In this document: in pieces, positions 1 to 6,046 of the stretch
How positions within the stretch are numbered: position 1 is the stretch's first letter
Layout: the number at the start of each line of letters is the position of its first letter
Assembly (NCBI GenBank): GCA_017881645.1
Contig: JADGQQ010000042.1
Location: 1-15,181, forward strand
Direction of reading: 5' to 3'
Source: Clostridia bacterium
GTDB lineage: Bacteria > Bacillota > Clostridia > Saccharofermentanales > Saccharofermentanaceae
Length of the DNA: 15,181 bases
Program-made: the position numbers and the translations under genes
The notes under the pieces: generated by a model
What the model saw: the letters and a program-made list of their open reading frames with translations, nothing else
What the model was told of the DNA's origin: nothing
The model's database searches: none

Positions 1-1658
1 ATATCTGCGACTTTGTCCGCGCCGGCGCAAGCGCGGTCGGCGGATGCTGCGGAACCACTCCTGACTATATTCGACAGGCATCCGGGCAGCTCTCCGGAAT
101 CGTTCTGCAAAGACGCGAAAATCCGGCGCGTACACGTATTACCAGCGGCAGCGACTGTGTTACATTAGGAGACCGTGTGATTGTCTGCGGAGAGCGGCTC
201 AATCCGACCGGCAAGAAAAAACTCAAGGAAGCGCTGCGTCATCAACGATACGACGAGGTCATTCTTGAGGCGATTCATCAGGAACAATCAGGCGCAGATG
301 TGCTCGATGTCAATGTCGGCGTGCCCGGTATTGACGAGATTGCCACGATGGTGAAGGTCGTCCGCAGTGTGCAGGAAGTCATCCGGCTTCCGCTGCAGAT
401 CGACAGTTCCAATCCGGAAGTACTGGAAGCCGCCTGCCGCATCTATAACGGCAAACCGCTGATCAACTCCGTCAACGGCAAAAAAGAAGTCATGGATGCC
501 GTGTTCCCGATTGTGAAAAAATACGGCGGTGTGGTTCTCGGACTTACACTTGATGAAAACGGTATACCGGATCGGGCGGAAGATCGTCTGGCGATCGCGC
601 GACGGATCATTGAGACAGCGGAAAGTTACGGAATCGACCGGTCGGATGTTATCATCGACGCTCTGGTGCTGACCGCGTCCGCACAGCAGAAAGAAGTCAT
701 TGAGACACTTAAGGCGCTCACCCTTGTAAAGAACGAACTGGGCGTCCACACGGTTCTCGGATGCAGCAACGTGTCTTTCGGCCTTCCGAATCGCCCTCTT
801 ATCAACAAGACATTCCTCGCCATGGCACTTTACGCAGGACTGGATCTTCCAATCATCAATCCGATGGATCGGGAACTGATGGCAACCATTGATGCGTTCG
901 AAGTCCTCACATATAAAGATCCCGACAGTTCACGATACATCGCGCGGCATGCGTCCGATACAGCAATCGGCACTGTTTCGAGTGCACAGCCGTCGTCCCC
1001 GCTGTCGATTGATCCTGTCAAACCGGTGGCCGATATGTCTCTGAAGGACATGGTCATTGCCGGCATGAAGGCGCGGATTGAAGAGAAGACGAGAACTGAA
1101 CTCCTCACGAAAAACGCTCTCGATATCATTAACGGCGAATTGATTCCGGGTCTTGACGACGTCGGTAAAAAATATGAATCCGGTCAATTTTTCCTTCCGC
1201 AGCTGATCCTGTCAGCTGAGACGACCAAGCTTGCCTTCGGTATTTTGAAGGAGACCTTTGCGGCAGGAGAAAATTCCCGGGGAAAAGGCCCGGTTCTTCT
1301 GGCAACCGTACAGGGTGACGTACATGATATCGGTAAGAATATTGTGCGTGTCGTGCTGGAGAGTTATGGCTATTATGTCATCGATCTCGGTAAAGACGTT
1401 CCTGTCGAGAAGGTTGTTGATGCCTTTCTGCAACACAAACCCAAGCTGATCGGTCTGTCGGCCTTAATGACCACAACCGTCTTTTTCATGGAGAAGACGA
1501 TTGCCCGTCTGAAGGAATTTCCCGACATCTGTCCGATCATTGTCGGAGGCGCAGTTCTTACGCCGGAAGTCGCTCAGGAAATCGGAGCGGACTACTACGC
1601 AAAAGACGCGATGGAAACCGTTGCAATTGCAGATAAAATTGTCGAGAGTTTCACCTGA
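1..1658 (+). CDS. metH: Cobalamin-dependent methionine synthase, C-terminal part (5' end outside window)
   Basis: The enzyme transfers a methyl group from 5-methyltetrahydrofolate through cob(I)alamin to homocysteine, giving methionine, in the cytosol. The frame (codons from base 3) is open to the left edge, so a GTG at 177 is internal and not the start. Order seen: the end of the homocysteine-binding barrel with the zinc-ligand motif GGCCGTTP (about bases 39-62); a pterin-binding barrel (about 174-950, with GERLNPTGKKK, DVNVGVPG and QIDSSNPE); a B12 cap domain (about 1035-1260); and a Rossmann B12 domain with the DxHxxG cobalt-ligand motif GDVHDIGKN at 1314-1340 (His codon 1323-1325), followed by GLSAL and IIVGGAVL. 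The protein stops right after the B12 domain, so the AdoMet-binding reactivation domain of E. coli MetH is missing. This is usual for short Bacillota MetH, where reactivation relies on a separate protein. The 551 residues seen contain no frameshift or stop. Confidence 0.95.
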   Translation, partial: ICDFVRAGASAVGGCCGTTPDYIRQASGQLSGIVLQRRENPARTRITSGSDCVTLGDRVIVCGERLNPTGKKKLKEALRHQRYDEVILEAIHQEQSGADVLDVNVGVPGIDEIATMVKVVRSVQEVIRLPLQIDSSNPEVLEAACRIYNGKPLINSVNGKKEVMDAVFPIVKKYGGVVLGLTLDENGIPDRAEDRLAIARRIIETAESYGIDRSDVIIDALVLTASAQQKEVIETLKALTLVKNELGVHTVLGCSNVSFGLPNRPLINKTFLAMALYAGLDLPIINPMDRELMATIDAFEVLTYKDPDSSRYIARHASDTAIGTVSSAQPSSPLSIDPVKPVADMSLKDMVIAGMKARIEEKTRTELLTKNALDIINGELIPGLDDVGKKYESGQFFLPQLILSAETTKLAFGILKETFAAGENSRGKGPVLLATVQGDVHDIGKNIVRVVLESYGYYVIDLGKDVPVEKVVDAFLQHKPKLIGLSALMTTTVFFMEKTIARLKEFPDICPIIVGGAVLTPEVAQEIGADYYAKDAMETVAIADKIVESFT

Positions 1659-1677
1659 CTTCAAAAGATTTCAGCGC

Positions 1678-1699
1678 TTGAAAAAGTCGTCTTTTTCGA
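1678..1699 (+). terminator. Weak AT-rich terminator candidate after metH
   Basis: GAAAAAG, loop TCGT, CTTTTTC is a perfect 7-bp inverted repeat (1680-1697). A G-T pair and a T-A pair extend it at the base. It is 20 bases after the metH stop and is followed by a T-run at 1704-1709. AAAAAGTCG (1681-1689) can instead pair with CGACTTCTTTTT (1719-1730) with one bulge, so two A/T-rich folds compete. The stem has little GC, so efficiency is doubtful. Confidence 0.35.
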
Positions 1700-1819
1700 T
1701 GACATTTTTCCGCAATTTCGACTTCTTTTTGTATAAAAATTGTTTGAGAAATTCAGCAATACAAGACATTTTTACCACCTGCGAAAGTGTGTCGAAAAAA
1801 TTTATTTTCAATATTTCTC

Positions 1820-1925
1820 ATGAACCTGTATGCGTCGGCTATGAAGTTCTTTCAAGGCTCGGATGCCCTGATTGCAGGCATTTCCGGCTGTTTTTTCAGC
1901 CCGGAAAGTTTGACGTACGGGTCAT
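1820..1925 (+). promoter_or_regulatory. Candidate structured leader element (three hairpins closed by a long-range helix)
   Basis: ATGA, CCTGTA and CGTC (1820-1836, with A1824 and TG1831-1832 bulged) can pair with GACG, TACGGG and TCAT (1912-1925). This gives 14 bp including one G-T pair. The closed segment holds three hairpins: TGAA/TTCA (1842-1854); ATGCCCTG, loop ATTG, CAGGCAT with one bulged C (1863-1881); and TTTCCGG-CTG, loop T6, CAG-C-CCGGAAA, 10 bp with one bulged C (1881-1907). The DUF3494 start is 110 bases downstream, so the element could be part of its leader RNA. I compared it by eye with remembered consensus features of c-di-GMP-I and -II, THF, preQ1 and fluoride riboswitches and found no match. 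No strong promoter is visible upstream, and the closing arm overlaps a possible -35 box at 1910. It could therefore be a DNA-level site or a chance fold. Confidence 0.35.
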
Positions 1926-1938
1926 ACAGTGCTAACCT
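1910..1938 (+). promoter_or_regulatory. Possible promoter for the DUF3494 gene
   Basis: TTGACG (1910-1915) and TAACCT (1933-1938) are 17 bases apart, with TGC directly before the -10 (extended -10). Transcription would start near 1945 and give a leader of about 90 bases. The -35 is strong (5 of 6) and the -10 is poor (3 of 6). The bulged 10-bp hairpin at 1881-1907 ends just upstream and could serve as an operator. If the element at 1820-1925 is an RNA, this promoter reading is probably wrong. Confidence 0.45.
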
Positions 1939-2035
1939 TTAAGGGTGGTTACTCTATTTTTCATGTCATAGGGATCATAGGTTTTCAAAAATAAACCTTC
2001 GAAAATATGGAAAAATTCACGAGGAGAAAAGTATC

Positions 2036-2800
2036 ATGAAGAGCAAATCGATCAAAAAGATTCTGGCACTATTTTGTGTTTCAAGCGTGCTGATTCTTTC
2101 ATTTTCAGCTGTATCAGCAGCACCCAAAACCGGAACCGCCCCCATTAACCTTGGCATGGCGGGTAAATATACAATTCTGGCAAAATCAGGAATATCTTCC
2201 GTGCCCAAGTCCGTTGTCACAGGTGATATTGCAGTCAGCCCTATCGGTTCGACAGCCATTACCGGATTTTCCCTGACAGCGGATGCCACGAATCAGTTTT
2301 CAACATCCACCCAGGTGACGGGTAAAGTATTCGCTCCGGATTATACATCGCCGACCCCAAGCAATCTTACGACAGCAGTATGCAATATGGAAGCAGCGTA
2401 TACCGATGCTGCCGGCAGAGCTGCAAACTATACCGAACTGTATACAGGGGACATTAGCGGAAGAACACTGACACCCGGTGTTTACAAGTGGAGTACCGGT
2501 GTTTCTATCAATTCTGATGTCACCTTAAGCGGCGGCGCAAATGATATATTCATTTTCGAAGTAGCCAAAGGCATCACACAGGCCAGCGGAACTCACATTA
2601 TCCTGACGGGTGGTGTGCAGGCTAAGAACATTGTATGGCAGGCCGCAGAAACGGTTTCAATTGGCACGGATGCGCATTTCGAAGGAATTGTTCTGTGTCA
2701 GACAAATATCAGCATGGCTGCAAATGCATCGATCAATGGTCGACTGCTGGCACAGACTGCAGTCACTCTGATCATGAACACAGTTGTTGCTCCGAAGTAA
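2036..2800 (+). CDS. Secreted DUF3494 (ice-binding-like fold) protein
   Basis: The 254-residue protein has a clear signal peptide: Lys-rich start, hydrophobic core at residues 11-26 and likely cleavage near SAVSA-APK (about residue 29). The rest is a single DUF3494 domain, the beta-solenoid family that includes bacterial and fungal ice-binding proteins. Family hallmarks seen are YTILAKSGISSVPKS, VTGDIAVSPIG, TAITGF, VTGKVFAPDY, LTPGVYKWSTGV, DIFIFEVAKG, KNIVWQAAE, HFEGIVLCQT and INGRLLAQTAVTL. There is no LPxTG motif, C-terminal anchor or added Ig-like repeat, so the mature protein is probably released or loosely attached. Many DUF3494 proteins come from non-cold bacteria and their role is unknown, so ice binding should not be assumed; adhesion or surface structure is an alternative. 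GAGGAG at 2021-2026 fits the ATG with a 9-base gap. The gene is transcribed alone, ending at the terminator at 2834. Confidence 0.93.
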   Translation: MKSKSIKKILALFCVSSVLILSFSAVSAAPKTGTAPINLGMAGKYTILAKSGISSVPKSVVTGDIAVSPIGSTAITGFSLTADATNQFSTSTQVTGKVFAPDYTSPTPSNLTTAVCNMEAAYTDAAGRAANYTELYTGDISGRTLTPGVYKWSTGVSINSDVTLSGGANDIFIFEVAKGITQASGTHIILTGGVQAKNIVWQAAETVSIGTDAHFEGIVLCQTNISMAANASINGRLLAQTAVTLIMNTVVAPK

Positions 2801-2833
2801 AATGCATCTGAATGTTCGATGAAAAGTAAAAAT

Positions 2834-2871
2834 GGGCCGCCAGTATTTCGCTGGCGGCTCTTTCTATTTTT
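2834..2871 (+). terminator. Strong, probably bidirectional terminator
   Basis: GGGCCGCCAG (2834-2843), loop TATTTCG, CTGGCGGCTC (2851-2860) forms a 10-bp GC-rich stem with one G-T pair. A T-rich tail follows on the plus strand, and the A-run upstream (2822-2832) gives a T-rich tail on the minus strand. It therefore serves both the DUF3494 gene and the converging minus-strand unit that ends at 2916. Confidence 0.92.
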
Positions 2872-2915
2872 ATTCACGGTACAATCTGCGTTTCATGTCG
2901 GAATTTGTTGCTGAT

Positions 2916-3125
2916 TTATTTTTCATCTTCTATATAATCCAGTAAATCTCCCGGTTGGCAGTGAAGCGCTTTGCAGATAGCATTCACGGTTTGAAAACGA
3001 ATGCCTTTCACTTTTCCGGTTTTCAGCTGAGACAGATTCACATTGGAAATACCTACCTGCTCAGCCAGATCATTCAGCGACATTTTCCTGTCCGCCATAA
3101 CCCGGTCTAATCTCACGATGATCAT
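2916..3125 (-). CDS. Small Xre/YozG-type HTH transcriptional regulator
   Basis: This 69-residue protein is almost entirely one Cro/CI-type helix-turn-helix domain. Residues 16-35 (SLNDLAEQVGISNVNLSQLK) give the two DNA-binding helices, followed by TVNAICKALHCQPGDLLDYI. It resembles the minimal single-domain regulators of the YozG type, which very often follow a DUF2975 membrane-protein gene, as here. The upstream gene stops 12 bases before this ATG, and that TAG lies inside the site AGGAGGG (3133-3139), so the two are probably translationally coupled. Its likely target is the promoter of its own unit, where an inverted repeat brackets the -35 (3816-3846). The signal it responds to cannot be read from the sequence. 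Confidence 0.9.
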   Translation of the reverse strand: MIIVRLDRVMADRKMSLNDLAEQVGISNVNLSQLKTGKVKGIRFQTVNAICKALHCQPGDLLDYIEDEK

Positions 3126-3137
3126 GGGGTATCCCTC

Positions 3138-3770
3138 CTAAACAAATGACTCACTGTCTTCACGGAGCTCCAGTCCCTTTTTGAAAATACCTGATAAAGC
3201 ATAGGCCGCGCCGGCGGACACAAAGCAATATAAGAAGAAGTATGGGTCTACAATAATGTACGCATTGGCCTGCAGCCCTGTCTTTTCAAATTCGCTGTTC
3301 AATAACATATGCAGGTACCCGCTGCACAGGAAATTATACGTAAACGAAACGAGCATATACAGGATGATGCCATGGCCAATGTGACGCAGGGATTTGCCGT
3401 TCTCCGCAAGAAAAATCTGCTTCTTATCTTCAAAAGCCGACACAATTCTTTTGAACTTCGTAATGATATAGAAAATGAGGACGAGCAGCATCAACAGATC
3501 TCCGCTTGAATACAAAGCAATTTGATTAAAATGCGTTGAGGCTGCAGTCATATCAATGGCCAGCCAACCCTCGACAGCTGTGAAGCTTTTCTGCGAGCCG
3601 ATCATCGTATCTGCAAATCTTCCGAACCAGGTATTGCTGTCTATTGCAACATAATTGGAGAGTACCATAAGCAACATAGAGATAACGACCAGACCCATCG
3701 TGAGTCCGATGAGCAGCTGTCCAACAGTAAATACACTTTTGTTTTTGTCAAATTCAATTTTCATTTTCAT
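3138..3770 (-). CDS. DUF2975 family membrane protein
   Basis: The 210-residue protein has four predicted membrane helices (about residues 18-43, 86-107, 129-152 and 172-194) and an acidic C-terminal tail. The layout and the neighbouring minimal HTH regulator match the DUF2975 family, whose function is not established. Such pairs are often considered membrane sensor or stress modules, but nothing here shows a ligand or catalytic site. The ATG at 3770 has GGAGGGAG directly upstream (3775-3782 on the minus strand); a second ATG two codons later is less well placed. The gene is first in a two-gene unit with the HTH regulator. Confidence 0.88.
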   Translation of the reverse strand: MKMKIEFDKNKSVFTVGQLLIGLTMGLVVISMLLMVLSNYVAIDSNTWFGRFADTMIGSQKSFTAVEGWLAIDMTAASTHFNQIALYSSGDLLMLLVLIFYIITKFKRIVSAFEDKKQIFLAENGKSLRHIGHGIILYMLVSFTYNFLCSGYLHMLLNSEFEKTGLQANAYIIVDPYFFLYCFVSAGAAYALSGIFKKGLELREDSESFV

Positions 3771-3800
3771 TGTTCTCCCTCCATTTTTTCTATTGAAGCC

Positions 3801-3829
3801 ATCATAACACGGGAATTTACGTATTGCAA
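3801..3829 (-). promoter_or_regulatory. Promoter of the DUF2975-HTH unit
   Basis: On the minus strand TTGCAA (3829-3824) and TATGAT (3806-3801) are 17 bases apart, close to the vegetative consensus. The start would lie near 3794, about 24 bases before the ATG at 3770. Confidence 0.75.
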
Positions 3830-3846
3830 GAAGAAATTAACGTAAA
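3816..3846. promoter_or_regulatory. Inverted repeat around the -35 box, candidate HTH operator
   Basis: TTTACGT (3816-3822) and ACGTAAA (3840-3846) form a perfect 7-base inverted repeat with centres 24 bp apart. The arms flank the minus-strand -35 box (3824-3829). This position suits a repressor or an autoregulator, and the co-transcribed HTH protein is the obvious candidate. The wide spacing may mean two half-sites each bound by one unit. No binding evidence is available. Confidence 0.5.
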
Positions 3847-3955
3847 ACATTAAATATTTATCGCAAATGGTATCGAATCATACAAGGAAGCCACGGTTTT
3901 TTCTATGAATGTTTTGCTGACATCCAAAGATATACGGATGATTCATCAGACGCCG

Positions 3956-3984
3956 TTTTCATTTTTGTTTTCCGGTGGTATGAT
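3956..3984 (+). promoter_or_regulatory. Promoter of trmB (extended -10)
   Basis: TTTTCA (3956-3961) and TATGAT (3979-3984) are 17 bases apart, with TGG right before the -10. The start would fall near 3991, downstream of the ATG at 3905. Translation from 3905 is therefore unlikely, and the start at 4034 is favoured. Confidence 0.6.
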
Positions 3985-4033
3985 TACGAACCGGAGAATG
4001 CATAAGGGTTTTGAACGAAAGGATATTTTCAAC

Positions 4034-4699
4034 ATGGCAAGAATGCGAAGAAAGAAAAACATCCCGCTCCGAATGGATGCCTGCTCGGCGTACTGGTTTC
4101 CGGTTCCTGTTGCGAACCGCGGGCATTGGCGGGAAGCCTGCTGCATGCCGCCAGAGACGCCTCTGTACCTCGAACTGGGCTGCGGAAAGGGCGGATTCGC
4201 CATTGAGACGGCTCGGCGGAATCCTGATATTTGCTACGTCGCGCTTGAAAAGGAAGATTCCGTCATTCTGGCGGCGATTGAGAAAGCCGCTGCAGCCGGG
4301 GTAACGAACCTGTTTTTTGTGTGGACCGATGTGATTCTTCTGAAGAACTTTTTTGACGACGGCGAGGTCGACCGTATTTATATCAACTTCTGCGATCCCT
4401 GGTCGCGCCGCGAAAAACCGAAGCGTCGACTGACACATCGGGATTATCTGCAATTGTATAGACATCTGCTGAAGGAGGACGGTGAAATTCACTTCAAAAC
4501 GGATGATTTGAAGCTGTTTGCGTTCTCTCTGGAGGAGTTTGCTGTTTCGGGATTTCATCTGGATAAACATACGACGGATCTTCATGGAAGCGAGTGGGAT
4601 TCCGGCAATGTGCGCACGGAATTCGAACAGAAATTTACAGACAGAGGGGTCTCGATCTGCCGTATCGAAGCCCGGAAATCAGCCATGATTTCGAAATGA
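4034..4699 (+). CDS. trmB: tRNA (guanine-N7-)-methyltransferase
   Basis: TrmB uses S-adenosylmethionine to make 7-methylguanosine at position 46 of the tRNA variable loop. The 221-residue protein shows the family order: a basic start MARMRRKKN; the SAM motif I ELGCGKG after residue 45; CYVALEKEDS; INFCDPWSRREKPKRRLTHR (the DPW and KRRLT catalytic and RNA-binding block); GEIHFKTDD; and the C-terminal TEFEQKFTDRGVSICR. The reading frame is open back to an ATG at 3905, but that extra 43-residue stretch has no family counterpart and contains the predicted promoter. AAGGA at 4019-4023 precedes the ATG at 4034 by 10 bases, and the length then matches usual TrmB (about 210-220 residues). DPWS replaces the commoner DPWP, which is probably neutral. 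The gene appears to be transcribed alone. Confidence 0.95.
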   Translation: MARMRRKKNIPLRMDACSAYWFPVPVANRGHWREACCMPPETPLYLELGCGKGGFAIETARRNPDICYVALEKEDSVILAAIEKAAAAGVTNLFFVWTDVILLKNFFDDGEVDRIYINFCDPWSRREKPKRRLTHRDYLQLYRHLLKEDGEIHFKTDDLKLFAFSLEEFAVSGFHLDKHTTDLHGSEWDSGNVRTEFEQKFTDRGVSICRIEARKSAMISK

Positions 4700-4712
4700 A
4701 AATTGTTTCAGC

Positions 4713-4763
4713 GATATATTTGTCAATTTGTTGATATATTTGCATGAAATGAAAGATATTTTC
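4713..4763 (+). repeat. Two (plus one partial) GATATATTTG repeats upstream of gapA
   Basis: GATATATTTG occurs at 4713-4722 and 4733-4742, exactly 20 bp apart, with a degraded copy GATATTTTC at 4755-4763. Two-helical-turn spacing puts the copies on one face of the DNA, ending 25 bases before the gapA -35. They could be an activator site or an UP-like AT-rich element. They do not resemble the CggR operator. Confidence 0.45.
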
Positions 4764-4787
4764 TACGCTTGCGTTCATTGGATTCTG

Positions 4788-4816
4788 TTGTAATCATACG
4801 CGGTTTGCGGTAAAAT
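4788..4816 (+). promoter_or_regulatory. gapA promoter
   Basis: TTGTAA (4788-4793) and TAAAAT (4811-4816) are 17 bases apart. The start would fall near 4823, giving a leader of about 60 bases. Confidence 0.65.
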
Positions 4817-4850
4817 TTTTGTGGTGAAATGCACCGACAAGTAGAATTAA

Positions 4851-4863
4851 CCCTGATTCAGGG
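4851..4863 (+). promoter_or_regulatory. Small hairpin or operator-like palindrome in the gapA leader
   Basis: CCCTG-ATT-CAGGG is a perfect 5-bp interrupted palindrome. It ends 8 bases before the ribosome binding site AGGAGGA (4871-4877). It may stabilise the mRNA or be a repressor site; it has no T-tail and is not a terminator. Confidence 0.4.
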
Positions 4864-4883
4864 AACATGTAGGAGGAATAAAC

Positions 4884-5897
4884 ATGGCAGTTAAAGTAGG
4901 AATCAATGGATTTGGACGTATCGGGCGCTTGGTTTTCCGTGCTTCAGTTGCAAACCCGAACATTGAAGTGGTTGGAATCAACGATCCTTTTATCGATCCT
5001 AAGTACATGGAATACATGCTTCGATACGACACAGTACATGGCCGTTTCGAAGGAACAATCGAAGTCGGTGAAGATTTCATCGTTGTCGATGGCGTAAAAA
5101 TCAAAGTTTTCGCATGCATGGATGCTGCTCAGATCGACTGGAAATCCGTCGGTGCTGATTATATCGTAGAGTCCACAGGCGTATATACAACGATTGACAA
5201 GGCTGCGGCTCATTTGGTCGGCGGCGCAAAGAAAGTTGTTATTTCCGCTCCTTCAGCTGATGCTCCGATGTTCGTCATGGGCGTTAACCAGGACAAATAC
5301 AATAAAGAGATGACAGTTGTTTCCAATGCTTCCTGCACAACCAACTGCCTGGCTCCTCTTGCAAAAGTCATTAACGACAACTTCGGCATCGTCGAGGGTC
5401 TTATGACTACCGTTCATGCTACTACAGCAACACAGAAGACCGTTGACGGCCCTTCGAAGAAGGACTGGAGAGGCGGCCGCGGCGCAGCTTTCAACATCAT
5501 TCCTTCCTCCACCGGCGCTGCCAAGGCAGTCGGCAAGGTAATTCCCGAGCTCAACGGTAAGTTGACCGGTATGGCTTTCCGTGTTCCGACAGCAGACGTA
5601 TCCGTTGTTGATCTTACGGTCCGTATTGAGAAGGGTGCTTCTTATGACGAGATCAAGGCTGCCATCAAGAAGGCTTCCGAGTCCGAGCAGTACAAGGGTA
5701 TCCTTGGATACACGGAAGACCTGGTAGTTTCTTCCGACTTCATTCACGATCCCCGTACATCCATCTTTGATGCTGATGCCGGTATCGCACTGAACGCTAA
5801 CTTTGTAAAGCTCGTTTCGTGGTATGACAATGAGTGGGGCTATTCCAACAAAGTCCTTATGCTCATCGAGCATATGGCAAAAGTAGACGCGAAGTAA
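4884..5897 (+). CDS. gapA: Glyceraldehyde-3-phosphate dehydrogenase, type I, NAD-dependent
   Basis: This glycolytic enzyme converts glyceraldehyde 3-phosphate, NAD and phosphate to 1,3-bisphosphoglycerate. The 337 residues match the usual length. Seen are the dinucleotide motif GINGFGRIGR (7-16), the adenosine-ribose-binding Asp34 in INDPF (typical of NAD preference), the active-site block SNASCTTNC with catalytic Cys151, His178 in TTVHATT, and the C-terminal SWYDNEWGYS. The sequence style (NDPFIDPKYMEYMLRYDTVHGRF) is of the GapC type found in clostridia, enterobacteria and eukaryotes. Codon use differs from that of neighbours, with many GCT, GTT, CTT and TCC codons, as expected of a very highly expressed gene. 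It has a near-ideal AGGAGGA site, its own promoter and its own terminator. No cggR, pgk or tpi is adjacent, so it stands outside the common gap-pgk-tpi cluster. Confidence 0.98.
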   Translation: MAVKVGINGFGRIGRLVFRASVANPNIEVVGINDPFIDPKYMEYMLRYDTVHGRFEGTIEVGEDFIVVDGVKIKVFACMDAAQIDWKSVGADYIVESTGVYTTIDKAAAHLVGGAKKVVISAPSADAPMFVMGVNQDKYNKEMTVVSNASCTTNCLAPLAKVINDNFGIVEGLMTTVHATTATQKTVDGPSKKDWRGGRGAAFNIIPSSTGAAKAVGKVIPELNGKLTGMAFRVPTADVSVVDLTVRIEKGASYDEIKAAIKKASESEQYKGILGYTEDLVVSSDFIHDPRTSIFDADAGIALNANFVKLVSWYDNEWGYSNKVLMLIEHMAKVDAK

Positions 5898-5921
5898 TTT
5901 CAGTCGGATTTGCTTTTGATC

Positions 5922-5975
5922 AAGGGAGGTCTTTTGCATGGCTTAGCCATACGGAAGGCCTCCCTTTTTGTTTTG
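5922..5975 (+). terminator. Strong terminator after gapA
   Basis: AAGGGAGGTCTT (5922-5933) pairs with AAGGCCTCCCTT (5955-5966) over 12 bp with one G-T pair. An inner hairpin ATGGC-TTA-GCCAT (5938-5950) caps it, and the tail TTTTTGTTTT follows. It lies 24 bases after the stop codon. Confidence 0.95.
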
Positions 5976-5993
5976 CAGGATTCGAGTTATAAT
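5965..5993 (+). promoter_or_regulatory. Promoter of the zinc-ribbon gene
   Basis: A perfect TATAAT lies at 5988-5993. The best -35 (TTTTTG, 5965-5970, 17-base spacer) is weak and lies within the T-tail of the gapA terminator. The start would be near 6000. Confidence 0.55.
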
Positions 5994-6046
5994 GTCATTG
6001 GCTTAAAGATGATGTTTTTCGAACCATCCCTGTGGAGGAGACAAAA

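Larger units (their letters stand above)
1659..2035. other. Long AT-rich intergenic region between metH and the DUF3494 gene
   Basis: These 377 bases hold no convincing gene. A 131-codon frame crossing them (1540-1935) begins inside metH, has no family resemblance and is probably chance. The left half (about 1660-1815) is very AT-rich with short A/T hairpins. The right half is richer in GC, with nested inverted repeats (1820-1925), a possible promoter (1910-1938), a small hairpin TAACC/GGTTA (1933-1937 with 1947-1951) and the ribosome binding site GAGGAG at 2021-2026. It is the longest gap in the window, so it is the likeliest place for cis-regulation. Confidence 0.7.

Noticed and set aside
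177..179. GTG at 177 as the start of a 493-residue methyltransferase
   Set aside because: The same frame is open to the left edge and codes for the homocysteine-domain motif GGCCGTTP upstream, so the gene is one long MetH entering from outside.
1540..1935. 131-codon frame across the end of metH and the intergenic gap
   Set aside because: It starts within metH in another frame, has no ribosome site or family resemblance, and its second half covers the inverted-repeat element.
1820..1951. c-di-GMP (GEMM) or other known riboswitch upstream of the DUF3494 gene
   Set aside because: The conserved GEMM core and the GNRA tetraloop/receptor are not present, and no other riboswitch consensus that I remember fits. 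Only a generic structured element is reported.
3959..4585. 208-codon minus-strand frame opposite trmB
   Set aside because: The plus strand codes for an unmistakable TrmB over the same bases.
4692..4730. Terminator after trmB (AAATTG with CAATTT)
   Set aside because: The stem is short and AT-only with a long loop and no T-tail; read-through into the gapA region is possible.
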